Origin: Agriotes lineatus
Lineage: Eukaryota > Arthropoda > Insecta > Coleoptera > Elateridae
DNA: 64,000 nt
Direction: 5' to 3'
NCBI GenBank assembly: GCA_940337035.1
Contig: CALNHX010005821.1
Location: 36,329 to 100,328 of the forward strand
Shown: positions 34,477-46,440 of the stretch, piece after piece
Position numbering within the stretch: position 1 is the stretch's first letter
Layout of the letters: each line of letters begins with the position of its first letter
The notes under the pieces: generated by a model
Seen by the model: the letters and a program-made list of their open reading frames with translations, nothing else
Told to the model about the DNA's origin: nothing
Database searches by the model: none
Program-made: the position numbers and the translations under genes

Positions 34477-34851
34477 AGTAGAGCAGCCTAAGTTGTTTTG
34501 TTACTACAAGCTGATGGGAACTGAAAAGGAACATTAATTGCACAGTAGGTTTATGTATGATAAAAAACAAATATTGTCCTTCCCAAACAACATGTTTCTA
34601 CAATAACAAACCGAATTCAATATTTCAGTATAATAAAAATAGCTGTAATTGGAGTATACAGAGTCACGTAGAAAGGGAATATTGATTAGAGGTCAAAGTA
34701 ACGTTTCTTGAATATACACAAACTAAAAGTGGTACTGATTCCTGACCGAGTTCTCAATTACTGTTTTGAATTCGACGATATATAACTACAGTTAATTATA
34801 CATGCAAATTTAAGGCACTATTTCAATGACCTCACCTTTTTCTACTGGTGC

Positions 34852-35400
34852 TTATCTTTTCCGCATGCTGATGGTCTTTGCGATTATACTTCTTTTATTT
34901 GCAGCAGCTCTATACAGTGACCATCTATTTTGATGATCCACAGTTCTCTTCCAATGGGAATTCTCATTACTTTTAAACGTGGCCCCATCGCTAAATAGAA
35001 TACAGTTTAAAATATTTGCACTTCTTGAATTTGGTTCAGCATCCAATTGCAAAATATTATTCGATTTTTAAAATCATTTCCTTGAAGCTATTGATGTAGC
35101 TCAATGTGATTCCGATTATATTTGTGCAATTTCAATATTCTACTGACGCTTCTTTCCGAAATTGCAATTTCTGTAGCGATGTCCGAGGTATTGGTATTGG
35201 GATTTTCCTGCACTGCCAACAATAGGGCCATATTTTCGTCATTAATAGCAATTCTATTCGCCGCTCTTCGTTTGGTGTATGCAACATTTTCCATCTCTAT
35301 AAACCTCTCGATAAGCCTTTGCAACGCTTCTGGTCTTGGCTTTTTTTTGAGCATCCGGATACCTTGCTGAATAGATACGATTAGCAAGTAGACGATTTCT
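34852..35400 (-). pseudogene. Mariner-like transposase N-terminal fragment
   Basis: The minus strand encodes a helix-turn-helix N-terminus (35387-35088: AANRIAINDENMALLLAVQENPNT, ATEIAISERSVSRILKLHKY), then frameshifted LQGNDFKNRIIFCNWMLNQIQ and ILFSDGATFKSN (35052-34852). In the last motif the catalytic Asp box DEATF reads DGATF. Insect mariner-type elements share this order. No C-terminal half or clear TIR was found. Confidence 0.7.
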
Positions 35401-35960
35401 TACACTCTCCCAAAATAACTATGATCACCATCTCTTTAGTTGAAACTTAGTATTTTTTAATATATCTACTTAGAACTTAATGCATTCATACAAAATGTCA
35501 AATTAGCGTCACTAACAAACATAAACAAAAGTTTTTGGTGTCCCCAACCGCATTTGGCTTTTCGCTAAACAACAGCAGGATTTGATTTCGAATGTACAAT
35601 TTACTGTGTTAAATCTTTAGCTAGAAATTTGTAAATAGAATAACTCGTCAATAGTTAATAAAACAAATTGCTATCGTTTACCTGTAGCTTGAAACGCTAA
35701 AATCCCAGAACAAGGTTATGCAGAACAAAATGTAGTACAGAGAAGTCGGGGGGGGAAAGGCGTTTTTAAATTAAAACTTACAAAAATCCATCAGAAATAC
35801 CGAAAAAACACGAAAATCACCGGCGAAATGACGTCAAGACGTCGTTTTATTTGGGGTGCGCATGAAACATAGATTGTAGCTCGAATATGTTACTAAAGCT
35901 CGAAAAACACCAGGGACGACACCCATTGATGTAAAATAAATAGATAGATTGAAGGAAAAC

Positions 35961-36078
35961 TGCAGTATAGTAGACCAAAACCTTTTAGTGAGTACTAAGT
36001 ACACACAAATCTTAAACTGCAGATAACCTAAAATGATAGGTTGTGGGCATGAAAACAGGCATGGTCTACGATACTACA
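35961..36078. mobile_element. 118-bp palindromic-ended MITE, copy 1
   Basis: Starts TGCAGTATAGTAGACCAAAACC and ends GTGGTC-type GTCTACGATACTACA. The 15-bp ends are imperfect inverted repeats. A same-length copy lies at 37885-38002. Confidence 0.75.
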
Positions 36079-36690
36079 TTTTAACCAAAGTATTAACTAG
36101 AGGCCTCTATACTTTTATTCTCGTTTGGGTTGCGCCACAACGTTTAGGGCATTTTAACGACAGTTGGCAACGAGCTATCACTGGCATTGGCAATTGTGTT
36201 AGTTGAAGCGCATTTTAGTTTCGTATTTATTGGTGAAAATATACATTTTTCGCTTCTCTCGACAACAGATTCGAGTTCAGTAGGCCTGTGAACCATAGGA
36301 ATAGTGCAAAACTGCTTCCAAAAGTTGCATTTTAAGCGTTTGAAGCTAAAGTAAATAATTACCAACAAATTTGATAATTTATGTTGTTTCTAGGTTAAAT
36401 TGTCTTCAGAAGCAAGTTAGTCGTTTTACTTTCTTGTCTTGTTGTTTATTTATTTGACAACAATAGTTTACTTAAATTTTTTTAAACTTGGTATATTATT
36501 CTGTTCAGATAGTGCTCAAATTAACCTATTAACGGTATTTGTTTGTTATACCTCTTTAAATAAAAACTCCTAATAGTTTTGAATTAATTTTTATGTCAAA
36601 TTCGAGTAACGAAAACACTGGTAACTTTAGGGGTACAAAGTATGATATCAGAAGAAGGTTCTTTAAAAGGCTTTTCAAAAGTAATAAAAA
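36079..36690. other. No gene seen
   Basis: AT-rich sequence. The small frame at 36144-36368 has no domain. Confidence 0.45.
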
Positions 36691-36756
36691 TATACAGGGC
36701 GTTCTATTTAAAAAAATCCGATGTAATTAAATTGCAGATGTCGAACACCCTGTATA
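36691..36756. mobile_element. 66-bp mini-MITE with mariner-type ends
   Basis: TATACAGGGCGTTC (36691-36704) and the inverse of TATACAGGGTGTTC (36743-36756) form 14-bp TIRs with one mismatch. The TACAGGGTGTTC type is common to insect mariner-like elements. Confidence 0.6.
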
Positions 36757-37234
36757 GTAATATACCCACAGCCACTATTTTACTCTCTAAACGAAAATCA
36801 CAAAAAAGGTAAGTTTTTAGTAACGATTTTCTGCATTCAGTTGTTTTCTGTTACAGCGGCTGCCTGAAGTTCAGCATTTTTTGCATAAAATCGTTAATAT
36901 CTAAAAAACAGTTGACGTTACCCATGAAACTTGATATAAAAATCACTAGTATTTCAAAGCAAACCTTTTAAACTAGCTAAATATAGGGCATTCTTTAAAA
37001 AAAAAGGTATGTTTGATTCGTCACACTTTTTTGAGTCCACCTTGTAGAATCACAACTATTTGAATAATGTGGAACACCTTCGTACCTACAACTTTTATAT
37101 ACACAACATTTTGTACATCTCAACTTTTAGAAATGTATTCCACCCCCGCTTCGTTGCCGGACCCTGCATAAGATCATCTGCTTAATGGGAGGATGCTTCT
37201 GAAGGCATTATCCCTAATGATAAATTTTAAGCTG

Positions 37235-37860
37235 CTAACGCAAAAATTTAACAAAATCCGTTACAACGTAAGCATGAAGTGCTATTAATGTAACATGAAA
37301 AAAGGGGAAAACTGCAGTATAGTAGTGTACTGTTGAGGCTTTCGCGGTTACTCGAATTATTCTCCTTAGCATAGAATTTCGGCTTAGACCGCATAGTATT
37401 TGTATATCAACACCCAGCATCTTCTGGGTTAATGTGCCTTGCACCTTCTGAAGTCGACCAAAAATCCGCGCGATGGCCATGCTCTTTGGTGGCTCGTGAT
37501 GTTCGAGTATCTTGAGAACGAGGATACTTAGGCAGATTTGGCCGTTTTTCTGTTTGTGCATCCATATTCACTAACGTTTCGCTGGACCTTGCAGCTTACA
37601 TCATCAGAGTGAAAGTCGCACTAAGAACCGAAGGTCGGTGTGGAGCTATTTATAGTCCTCTGTGCCATGCGCGCGGAGTGGCGTAACGCTGGTTGGTCAT
37701 CGAGTGCAACGTAATCCGTGGGGCGTGGCAGTATGACACACACTGGTTGTAATCCTTTAGATCGTGTATCACAGGGGTCCACGTTTTACTAAGCTTAAAG
37801 CCATTTTCACTGTTGATATAAAGCATTACAACCATATACAAATACTACTCGGTCTAAGCT
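37235..37860 (-). pseudogene. Penelope-like element, C-terminal tail (minus strand)
   Basis: The frame 37841-37650 encodes ENGFKLSKTWTPVIHDLKD followed by NQCVSYCHAP and a stop. This fits the tail after the GIY-YIG domain of PLE proteins (E-G-x-x-L-S-x-x-W-x-P). Downstream on the minus strand lies CTCTGATGATGTAAGCTGCAAGG...CAGCGAAACGTT (about 37609-37573), which resembles the hammerhead ribozyme core found in PLE terminal repeats (CUGAUGA...GAAAC). The block is bracketed by a 41-bp inverted repeat. Confidence 0.5.
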
Positions 37861-37882
37861 GAAATTCTATGCTAAGGAGAAT
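37357..37882. repeat. 41-bp inverted repeat around the PLE tail
   Basis: ATTCTCCTTAGCATAGAATTTCGGCTTAGACCG (37357 to about 37398) is repeated in inverse orientation at about 37842-37882 with a few differences. The interval holds the PLE tail and hammerhead-like motif. Confidence 0.75.
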
Positions 37883-37884
37883 GA

Positions 37885-38002
37885 TGCAGTATAGTAGACC
37901 AAAACCTTTTAGTGGGTACTAAGTACGCACAAACCTTAAACTGCAGCTAACCTAAAATGATGGGTTTGTGGGCATAAAACAGGCGTGGTCTACGATACTG
38001 CA
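37885..38002. mobile_element. 118-bp palindromic-ended MITE, copy 2
   Basis: Same length and direction as the copy at 35961-36078, with about ten differences. Ends TGCAGTATAGTAGAC and GTCTACGATACTGCA are inverted repeats with one mismatch. A fragment of the left end (TGCAGTATAGTA) also occurs at 37313-37324. Confidence 0.75.
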
Positions 38003-38217
38003 TTTTAGCCGAAACAAGTATTTCTTTAAATTTAAATAGAATTATTGGCTTGAAACTCAAAGCTAACGAATTTATATACAGTTCTTAATTGATTTTATGT
38101 ACAATATAATTATTGCTCAACTGACAGATGACCACATAAACTCACTTTCTCATTATTTTACAATTAACATCTTACTGCTTTGATTTCGCAGGTCTTCACG
38201 GCAATTGTCATTACGTA

Positions 38218-38888
38218 GGATTGGACCGTCTTATTATTGAGGTCGAAGAACTTAACATTCCGCCCACTTTTGTAAGAGGCTTCATCACCTATTTCGCAAG
38301 AAAGTTTCTTCGAAAACAAAACATTGAAACACTATTCAAAGCCTCGAGCAAAATCTCGCAGGTTCTTTCATCATCTTAAGATAAATTAAACACTGTCATC
38401 TAAAAGTGTTTATAGTGTCCCTTGTACTTGTAATGCTGTATACATTGGTGAAACAGGACGTTCAGTAACAACTCGTATCTATGAACACCTGCACTGTCTG
38501 AAGTTGGGTTTCGTTTCATTATCAGCCATCGTTGAACTGCAACGCGATACCAAAAACTCATATTATCTGCAAATCCCCATTCACCTTCAGCGGAAAGATT
38601 TGCGAAGCCATTGAGGTTTACAAACACTCTAATAAACTCAATCGAGACGAAGGCTTTTCCTTTACTTCTATGTGGAAGGTGCTAAGCCCCGCCCACAGTC
38701 ACTGAACTGCGACGGCACTTGCCTATACATTCTCGCCATTCTCCTTTTAATCGTTAGAAAAGTTTCGCCTCTGGCGTGGTTTATACGTTTAGTTATCGTG
38801 CTTTTTTGATTTTTTTCCTGAGAAAACCCCTTACGAAAGTCGGCACAACGTTGAGTTCCTCGACTTCAATAGTGACACGGTCTAATCC
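38218..38888 (+). pseudogene. Penelope-like element fragment with GIY-YIG endonuclease
   Basis: The plus strand encodes pieces of the PLE RT-endonuclease linker (FVRGFITYFARKFLRKQNIE, KASSKISQVLSSS), then SVYSVPCTCNAVYIGETGRS at about 38407-38466 with the GIY-YIG core (here V-Y...V-Y-I-G) and the paired cysteines typical of PLEs. Then come TTRIYEHLHCLKLG and, in another frame, EAIEVYKHSNKLNRDEGFS with the late catalytic Glu region. Stops and frameshifts make it dead. Inverted copies of a 62-bp terminal sequence (GGATTGGACCGT...TAAG) lie at 38218-38282 and 38888-38827, as expected for PLE pseudo-LTR arrangements. The RT domain is absent. Confidence 0.75.
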
Positions 38889-40930
38889 TGGAAGTCGTTT
38901 GTTAGATAATCTTACTGCTTTTTTAGATTAATTCTTTATAGTTTACATAGATTACCACCACCTTCTTATTCTATGATGATTCTTGCATCTTTTATACTTC
39001 ATCATTGATTTGCTTAGGTTTCTACCAGTAAAGAAATTATCGTCTTGGCCGATTTTAGCAACGTGCATACTTTTCGTTAGAAAAATAAGGATTTCTGAAA
39101 TTATAACTCCATTTGTAGTTAAACCCAACATTTTCTCATGTTACATTAATACCAACTATAGAACCCAGCTTTACCTCATTAAAAAACCCAGTAACATTAA
39201 TAAGTTGCATTCATATTTCTTGAGCTTCCCGACCCTGTACTCGTATTTAATTACTGTCAATTTGACCTCGGCACTGCACCATCGTAATATCAATCATTAC
39301 TGCGTTAGCGAACTAGTTTCTTCAGTGTAGGTTACAGTACAGCACTTTTAATGTAAGCCATGTTACTAGGTCTTGCTGCATTAACAATGCCAAATGGCAT
39401 TATCATGTTTACAACCGTAGATCTAATTCAGTGTATAAATAGCATTTTTAATATAAGCAAGTAAGTCGTGTTAAACTGACAAATGCGCTATTGCGTTTAG
39501 GTATTGTACCTAGTGTAGTGTATAAAAACAAAATTTGCATAAAAGACTACATTCTTATCTATAGCTGTGTTCACTTCTTTGTGAGTTGGCGTAGGCTACA
39601 AATGTATAATATAATAAGTTTGTCATGGTTTTCTTGCTCGCAGAGATAATACTGGCTTATTTTCATAAATTGTTATTTTCTCTCTGAATGCGCTGACTTT
39701 TAAGCGACCTATTTAACAGGCGAAATATCTTTGTAAGGTATTTTTGAAGTTATGGGAAAATTCCTAATATCAACACTTATTCTGACCTAACCTCAACATT
39801 TCTTTTGCGGTACAGATTTAGTAGGTTTTTTTATAATTACATCTGCTATAACTTATTGATGCGTGGTTTATGTGATTTACCTTAAGTAAACAAAACTACT
39901 GTAAACAAAACACTCGCGAAAGAAGCCACTGAAATGGTATCACCGAATTTTATAAAAAAGTACTCCTGACCTTGGAATCCTGTTCTGCAGATGGATGTCT
40001 AGGCGTGTATTGGCCCACCATCAATTTTATGGATGTTTGGGCTCCCTTTTTGTAGTTAACCTGTCTTGCAAGCCACCTAAAAACTTGCTAATGCGATGCT
40101 TGTAAGCTGATTGCTGCACTTGCTCCGATAAGGTGGGGCTTCTGTTCCTGGCTTACAGCTAAGGCTCTGCTGTCATAGTTTTGCGTATTTTGTACGAAAT
40201 GTTACAATAGCTGTTTCCATTTTCATCAGAAGTCTTCCAAGGTTTTGCTGACCGTCTGGTTGGAGGTACTCGCTCGGAGAGCTCATTCTCTATACCAGCA
40301 CTGCAAGGCCGCTACATTAGTTGGGTAATTCGACCTGATGCCAAAAACCGACGCCACAGCAGTGTTCTTCTAAATCCACAACTTGGGTCCATACTGGTTG
40401 AGTTCTACGTTACGAGATTGTATTGATTATTGCTGGTTATTTCACTTGTGCAATTTTTGACATGGGTTCTACGTGTGGTAACTATTATTGCTTAAATGAT
40501 CTACGTTCGTTGAATTATGCTATTGTTAATTTTTGGTTTATTTTACTAGAAATACTGCCGTATGAACTAATTATGTTGTAATAATTTGTTAACTCAGAAT
40601 GTATTTGAACATCTTACGCGAGTACTTGAGGCTCCAATTACGGTTATTAGGGAGATTTTGCACACTCTCACGTTAAATTAGTGTTACGATAGCGTTACGC
40701 TAAATTCGAAAAATTTGGTTTTGATTGGCTGTATCGTTGACGTCGCTAGGTAACATAAGTTTTAGCGGGCCTCTATTTTAGCGGAACGGAATATCAAAAA
40801 CTCCCTATTAATAAATATCAAAATTTTAATGTCTTATTACAAACTGACCCCGATTTGATTTGAATTGTAGGTTAGTATTTCTATTTTGCTACTAATGTAG
40901 CACTTATATACAGTTACAGTGTATACAACG
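38889..40930. other. No gene seen
   Basis: AT-rich intron/intergenic DNA of the GR locus. The patch 39960-40400 has more even composition and may be an old repeat, but no domain was recognised. Confidence 0.45.
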
Positions 40931-41228
40931 AATGAGAAAATGTTGCCATAGGCTATACTGTAAAGTCACATGCAGAATAGCTTCGAATCTATTACGCTAT
41001 TCTCCTGGTTTTCTCTGTCCATTAAAAAGTTCTCCGTGGAGTAAGTATCTGTCTCTGTGTACTCCTTTTCAACATTACCCGTCGTATTCCGATTGCGGGC
41101 TAGCCATTTCGTCATTACATTGCAAAATTGATATTGGCTACTTTCCAAGGCGGAAAAGTAAAAATAAAGTTTTTAGTGATCGGCAGCCTTCGCGCGAAAT
41201 ATTCTGATATAAACACAGTAGCACTTAC

Positions 41229-42142
41229 CTCCCTTATTACGTAGTTGCAAGAATAAACTAGCAGCATGATATTGGACGCCGCTATAAGTATCCAGAAAAA
41301 GTAATAAAACATGTTTTCCTCTGAAAATTTCGTAGGTCGCCACCCATATGAAAATAAATGATAAAGCTGTAAAAAAAGCTCTATAAAGCAGAATGCCATA
41401 TTTACTACACTTGGCGTAATATATGGACTCTCAGCCTTTCGAACCCAGTCTTTAATTTTCAAATTAAAACTAGAAATAGTTCGCATTATTTTTTCAGTTT
41501 TGTCTGAGCTGATCGTTTCTCGAAGTATATGTAGTCGGTGAGTTAGCAACAGTATCCAACTTATTGAAACAATATTTGTACATATTTCCTGCCCTAGTAG
41601 AATGATATGAGTGGCATGGATTATGCAGTAGTGATGTTATTATAATGGTTAATAAGTCCAAACACTAAGCCAACAACTAGCAGCAGAAGGTAGGCAATAA
41701 TTAAGGTAGTGATAAAGCTTCTATTTACTTTAGTATGTACTCTAATGTCAAAACTATACATTTCATTATCAGTTTCTTGTATTTCATTAATTAGCTTTAT
41801 AACATGTCTTGAAAATTTAGCATTGCAAAGTATTATTGTAAGTGAAATTATAATAAGTAAGTGAACTTCAGAAACAAGTATGCACCGCTGAAGGAAATTA
41901 TGTGTTTCGAAGGTCGAAATTACATGGTTAAACACTACGACGACACTTATCAAACCAAACACGAACATGTAGCTAACGACTTTATATGAACTCGTTAAAG
42001 GAATTTGTAAAATATCTCTTTTGCCCGGTTCTCCCCTCACTGTGAACTGTGCTAAACCAAACCATTTTAGCATAACGTACGCCGGTGACAATTCCGTCCA
42101 AAAATCATTGTCCGCTGGACCTTCTACTATGTACTCAACCAT
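41229..42142 (-). pseudogene. GR alternative 5' exon B with a one-base frameshift
   Basis: Second long GR exon of the locus. The N-terminal part (42142 to about 41625) starts MVEYIVEGP and contains DFWTELSPAYVMLKWFG. The C-terminal part (about 41624 to 41229) ends SCNYVIRE before a GTAAGT donor, homologous to the donors of the other two long exons. The exon is 914 nt, one short of 305 codons. The two parts are in different frames: the first runs into TAA at 41623-41621, while the shifted frame continues with IIHATHIILL. Aligned to exon C, residue spacing is restored by exactly one missing base near 41625-41630. Either the exon is a young pseudogene or allele, or the assembly has a single-base error. 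No other stop is seen. No private C-terminal exons were found downstream, so it presumably spliced to 32058-31716. Confidence 0.8.
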
Positions 42143-42889
42143 GTTTGTTTAAGTTGCTGACAATTGTATTTGAACTCTGCCTATTTTCTCTCGAAGGGAA
42201 GAATGCATTCAAAAGTTGATAAATTTCGGAACGGAGACGGCTAAGGTTTGCAATACGTTCTAGGTGAAAATACTAGAAATAAATATTCTGATAGATACTA
42301 CTTATTGCAACAATTTGACTTTGTAAGGTGAGATAATTTCGATCAGTAAGTAGTTCTTAACAACTGGAAATAAACGGGTTTACAACTAATGAAATTAACG
42401 ATTACGTGATAACGCAATGAAGGCCATGCTAAGCTAGCAGCCTTTTACGATAAAAAGGAGGGTACGTAAAAGTGAAGCTCATCGAAAGATAAGATTAAGT
42501 TTAGACAAGATATAATTTTTAAATGGGTATATAAATGTAATTGCAATTACTTCCTTAGTTTGTTAATAATAAAAAAAAGGATCTTATTCCATTAGACGAT
42601 CAATGATGGAGTGTATAAGTTATGGTTAAAGGGCAGATTTTGGAATCTCACACTAAGTTTTGTATAATTATGCTCCCACTGAAAACGATGAAGGGAGAAG
42701 TGATTAATTATTCTATAAACTGTTACAAAGTATTGGTGATGCTGAAAAGTTAGCGCCAGTAGGAAATTTCTCTAAAGCAGATATTATGCTAGAAGTTTGT
42801 GGGGGGCTTATTTCCATCTGCGTTTACGTTGCCTTAGTGCTCAAACAGAAGATAAGAACACGTCCACCAGCGGTGCGCAGAGTATCGTA

Positions 42890-43680
42890 CAAGCAAGCAC
42901 AGCGCCCCTCCCTCTCAATTGCAACTGGAGCTACTGTACCGATAACGAGTACCAAAAAGTATAAAAGCAACTTCCGCATTCATTTTAGTCACTTGAGACC
43001 TATGATCTTGCTCCTGACTTATATCTCTAGGTCCCCTCTCTGATGGTCTGAGTACTTAAGTCCCTGGAGGCTCCTCCTCTTAATAGTTTCCTGACCTAGT
43101 TCTACCTTGTGACGGAAGTCCGTTTCGTAGAGCGATCTTCCTAACCTGAACCTGACAAAGTTTTGCCTTATGGCGGGAGCCAGTCTATTCGGACTTCCCC
43201 ACTAACTTGGACCTGACAGAGTTCCACCTCGTGAAGGGAACCCATCTTGCAGAATACTCCGTTAACCTAAATACCGCATCCGAGGCCCACTAGGTCAATT
43301 TGACCATAATCAACCGGCTTCACCGAAGTTATTATAACCAAAAACCTCAATAAATCACTAGCATACCTGTAAAAAGAACGCGGTTGCTCCGACGACATCT
43401 TCTTGGAAATCCCTCGAAAGCGGATTTTATTTCGCCGGCGAAGGCACGACAATCAATTCTCCAGTGCTCATCGGAAAACACAGCAGTGAACATTTCCTGT
43501 TTAAGTTATTCCTGGGGACCCAAACTTATATACTAAAAAAGCTCCACGGCCTGCCTAGTCTAACACCCCAATTACACACGTCACTAACACCGTAAAACTC
43601 GTTACTCCATTGAATTGGCAGAATACAAAAATAGTAACCAACTGCAATTTTCGGTGGCCAATTAACAGATCCACAAAATG
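42890..43680. repeat. GC-rich repeat with about 60-bp internal units, copy 1
   Basis: Between about 43090 and 43265 three units of roughly 60 bp recur (CCTGACCTAGTTCTACCTTGTGACGG, CCTGACAAAGTTTTGCCTTATGGCGG, CCTGACAGAGTTCCACCTCGTGAAGG). The end, ACACCGTAAAACTCGTTACTCCATTGAATTGG, is shared with the repeat at 45770-46440. Possibly LTRs or a complex MITE; not assigned. Confidence 0.55.
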
Positions 43681-43689
43681 GATCCACGA

Positions 43690-44037
43690 ATTAGATCTGT
43701 TAACTGGCCACCTCTGTCGTGCGATTTGACGCCGTTAGATAATTTTCTTTGAGGATGTGTAAAGTCGCATGTCTATGTCGATAAACCGGAAACAATTGAG
43801 CACTTGGAAGCCAACATTCGACGCGTTATTGCCGAAATACACATTGATTTACTGCGAAGAGTGTGTGAAAATGGGACCTCCAGATTACGTCATGTAGACG
43901 CCAGCCGCGAAGGTCACATGCCCGAAATCATATTCAAACATAAATGCCATAAAATTATCTTTCAAATAAAGCCAATTTCATGGATATTAAAAACATTTTT
44001 CTGTATTTTATTTCAATTTAAAGTTCTCCCACTCTAA
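43690..44037 (+). pseudogene. Mariner transposase C-terminal fragment
   Basis: The plus frame reads CDLTPLDNFL, a stop, then GCVKSHVYVDKPETIEHLEA and LLRRVCENGTSRLRHVDAS...GHMPEIIF. This matches the end of insect mariner-like transposases (DLTPLDFFLWG..K..VY, then W..R...C....G.H..DIIF). One in-frame TGA replaces the expected Trp after FL. The N-terminal part is missing; the GC-rich repeat abuts it. Confidence 0.75.
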
Positions 44038-44840
44038 AAAAACACCCTTTAGTTTGCCGACCGCCAAGTAATATCGAAACAGACCATTTACCAGAGGAAA
44101 ATTTCTGTTATAATTCTATGTACACATCTTTACTAATTAAAGTTTATTTTGATATATGTTCGATGTATTTTAGTATAACAGGCTATATACTATTGCATTA
44201 AAGCATTAGTTACACATACTGCTCTAGCAGGCCACCTATTTGAAATGTCTTAGAAATATATAGGCTCTGTGATACAAACGCAATGCCATGCAACAAAACC
44301 GATGTTGCAAAACCGCGCACGAATGGTGTGCCATGCAACCCCAAGTAAAGGATGGCATAGTACAGCTTATGTATCGTACGGAGGTCTACGTGTTACAGAA
44401 AGCCATCCGAGAATAAATGTATTGTGTGGCCCTGGTGACCAGAATGCGGTGCACATGTTTTGTGTATGTCAGTACTCTATAGTACCTGGGGGAAAGACGA
44501 AGTAGAGGGCGATCTTAACAAATATAGTATGACTATTACAAAAGTATATAATGTCTAAACTGGCAGAATGCAATACCAAACAGAAAACTTTGACAGAACT
44601 TGAGAGACAGTGGCTGAAGAAGAAGAAGGACCTACCTAAGATTATACAACTTCGACTTTGTTTCGCTCATAAAAACACAGCAAGAGTCGTGAGTGGGAAA
44701 GAGCTGACAAATCACAAGAGTAAACACCATACTTCCAGTTATGCGATTTTCTTTAAAAGTTGGCTGTCGCATCTAGATAGTACACAAAACTTATAGTTTC
44801 AACGCCATACCTCTTTTCGTTTTTGTGATATTCTGTTCAC

Positions 44841-44873
44841 AGTCAGTCAGACATACAGACAGACAGACAGACC
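44841..44873. repeat. (CAGA)n-type microsatellite
   Basis: CAGTCAGTCAGACATACAGACAGACAGACAGAC. It follows an unremarkable small open frame (44551-44796) of no known family. Confidence 0.9.
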
Positions 44874-45769
44874 AATGAATATGTTTTTTATCCAATGCTT
44901 CCTTTATTGTAAAAGGAAGTAAAAAAGGGTGGTTTAACTAAGATTGAAAGATATTACAGAGAAATAACCAAGAATGCTAAAATGCTATAAAATGTTCTTA
45001 TTGCTCCAGTCAGTACCAAACTGGAAAGTCTTAAGCAAGAAATAACATTTTTTGGTGGAAGAAGATTGAAAAAGACAAAACTCAATCAAGGTTGCTGAGT
45101 GAGGCAATGCTGATAGCGTATGTGACGATATCGATACATTTTGTAATATTGGCGAAACAAAGGAAATGGGAACGCCAGTAAAGATGTATAAGTATATAGA
45201 AAAGCTGAATATGTCGATATAGTTTATGGTGATTCTATCACATGACCTTAGAGATCTTAATATAAAAATCTTTGCAATCGTTATACCCATGGTTATCTAC
45301 ACTAGTATTGTGCAGTGTTGAGTTAAACACTGCTTATGTATGTAAGATGCATTCTTGTGAGGAGGTGAGACATATATTCGATCTTAATGGCCAAGCTTGA
45401 ACGACTTTAAACAATAAACTTGTTTCAACCTATGTTAATTGAATATTTCAGTTGCACATTTAAAGTGACTAACAATAATTGAGTCGTCAACCTCCAAATG
45501 GGGAGAGAGAGAGAGCTAGAAGTAGGTAATTATATCATTGATTCGATTAATCACTACAAAGTTTATTAAACAATTTTCCAAATTTTGTAGGTGCAATGTT
45601 CTTGCAAACAGTAGATTTTCAGTCGCTTCCGTTACAGCCTTTACTCCCATCTCTATAGCTTTCAGATTATCGATAAAACCATCTTAACCGCTATGCGCGA
45701 AATTAGCGTAAACCGGTATGCCTCACAATTCTTCTCCAAACTCCTCTAGAAATGGTACGATATCGAAGT

Positions 45770-46440
45770 GCTGGAAAAGTATAAAAGGAAAATCCGAAGC
45801 TAGTTAACGACACCTGAGGCTTGAACCTGAATCTGATCCCAACTATCAGCTCTAGGTCTTCGCCCCGGGGCCTAGAGCTCCTTTCCTGACCTGACGAGTA
45901 CAGGTATACTTGGCCCCATCTTGCCAGACCATTTTCTGACCCAGTTAGCACCACTGAAGTGGCGCCACCTTGCTAGACAATTTTATGAGTTAGTTAGCAC
46001 CGATGGATTTGGTCTCATCTTGCTAGAAAGCCCATTTAATGTCCGCACTAACTGATCCCTTCCCCTTTTCATAAATTTAACCGAAAACACGACTTACCTA
46101 CATACTAGGAGAGATCTCGAGGCCGGCATAATATAGGTGCCTCAACGCAGGCAAATTGGACCGACTGTCGTGAGTCCGGACCGACCGAAACCCTCCAGCG
46201 CCCACCGGCGATTCTAGCTGCGAAAAGCCGGACTGTGTCCAGGTGATATTATTCCGAGTGGTCCAGACTTATTCACAAAGGACGCGCGACATCCAACCAG
46301 CCATAATGCAGTCGCCGTGGACATCGCAACCACCGTAAAACACTTTCTATTGAATTGGTCCGCCGGCCAACTATAAATAACAAACGCCATCTTTGCCGGC
46401 ACAAATATAGTCTATTTTAGATTAGTTGGCTCCAGTAGGT
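45770..46440. repeat. GC-rich repeat with about 60-bp internal units, copy 2
   Basis: Related to 42890-43680. Three units at about 45890-46040 share a TTAGCACC..TG..(T/G)TGGC(C/G)CCA-CTTGCTAGA pattern, and the right part has ACCACCGTAAAACACTTTCTATTGAATTGG. The minus-strand frames over it are shadows. Confidence 0.55.

Noticed and set aside
40966..41148. 60-codon minus-strand frame just below GR exon B considered as its next exon
   Set aside because: Hydrophilic, lacks the GR exon 2 or 3 motifs.
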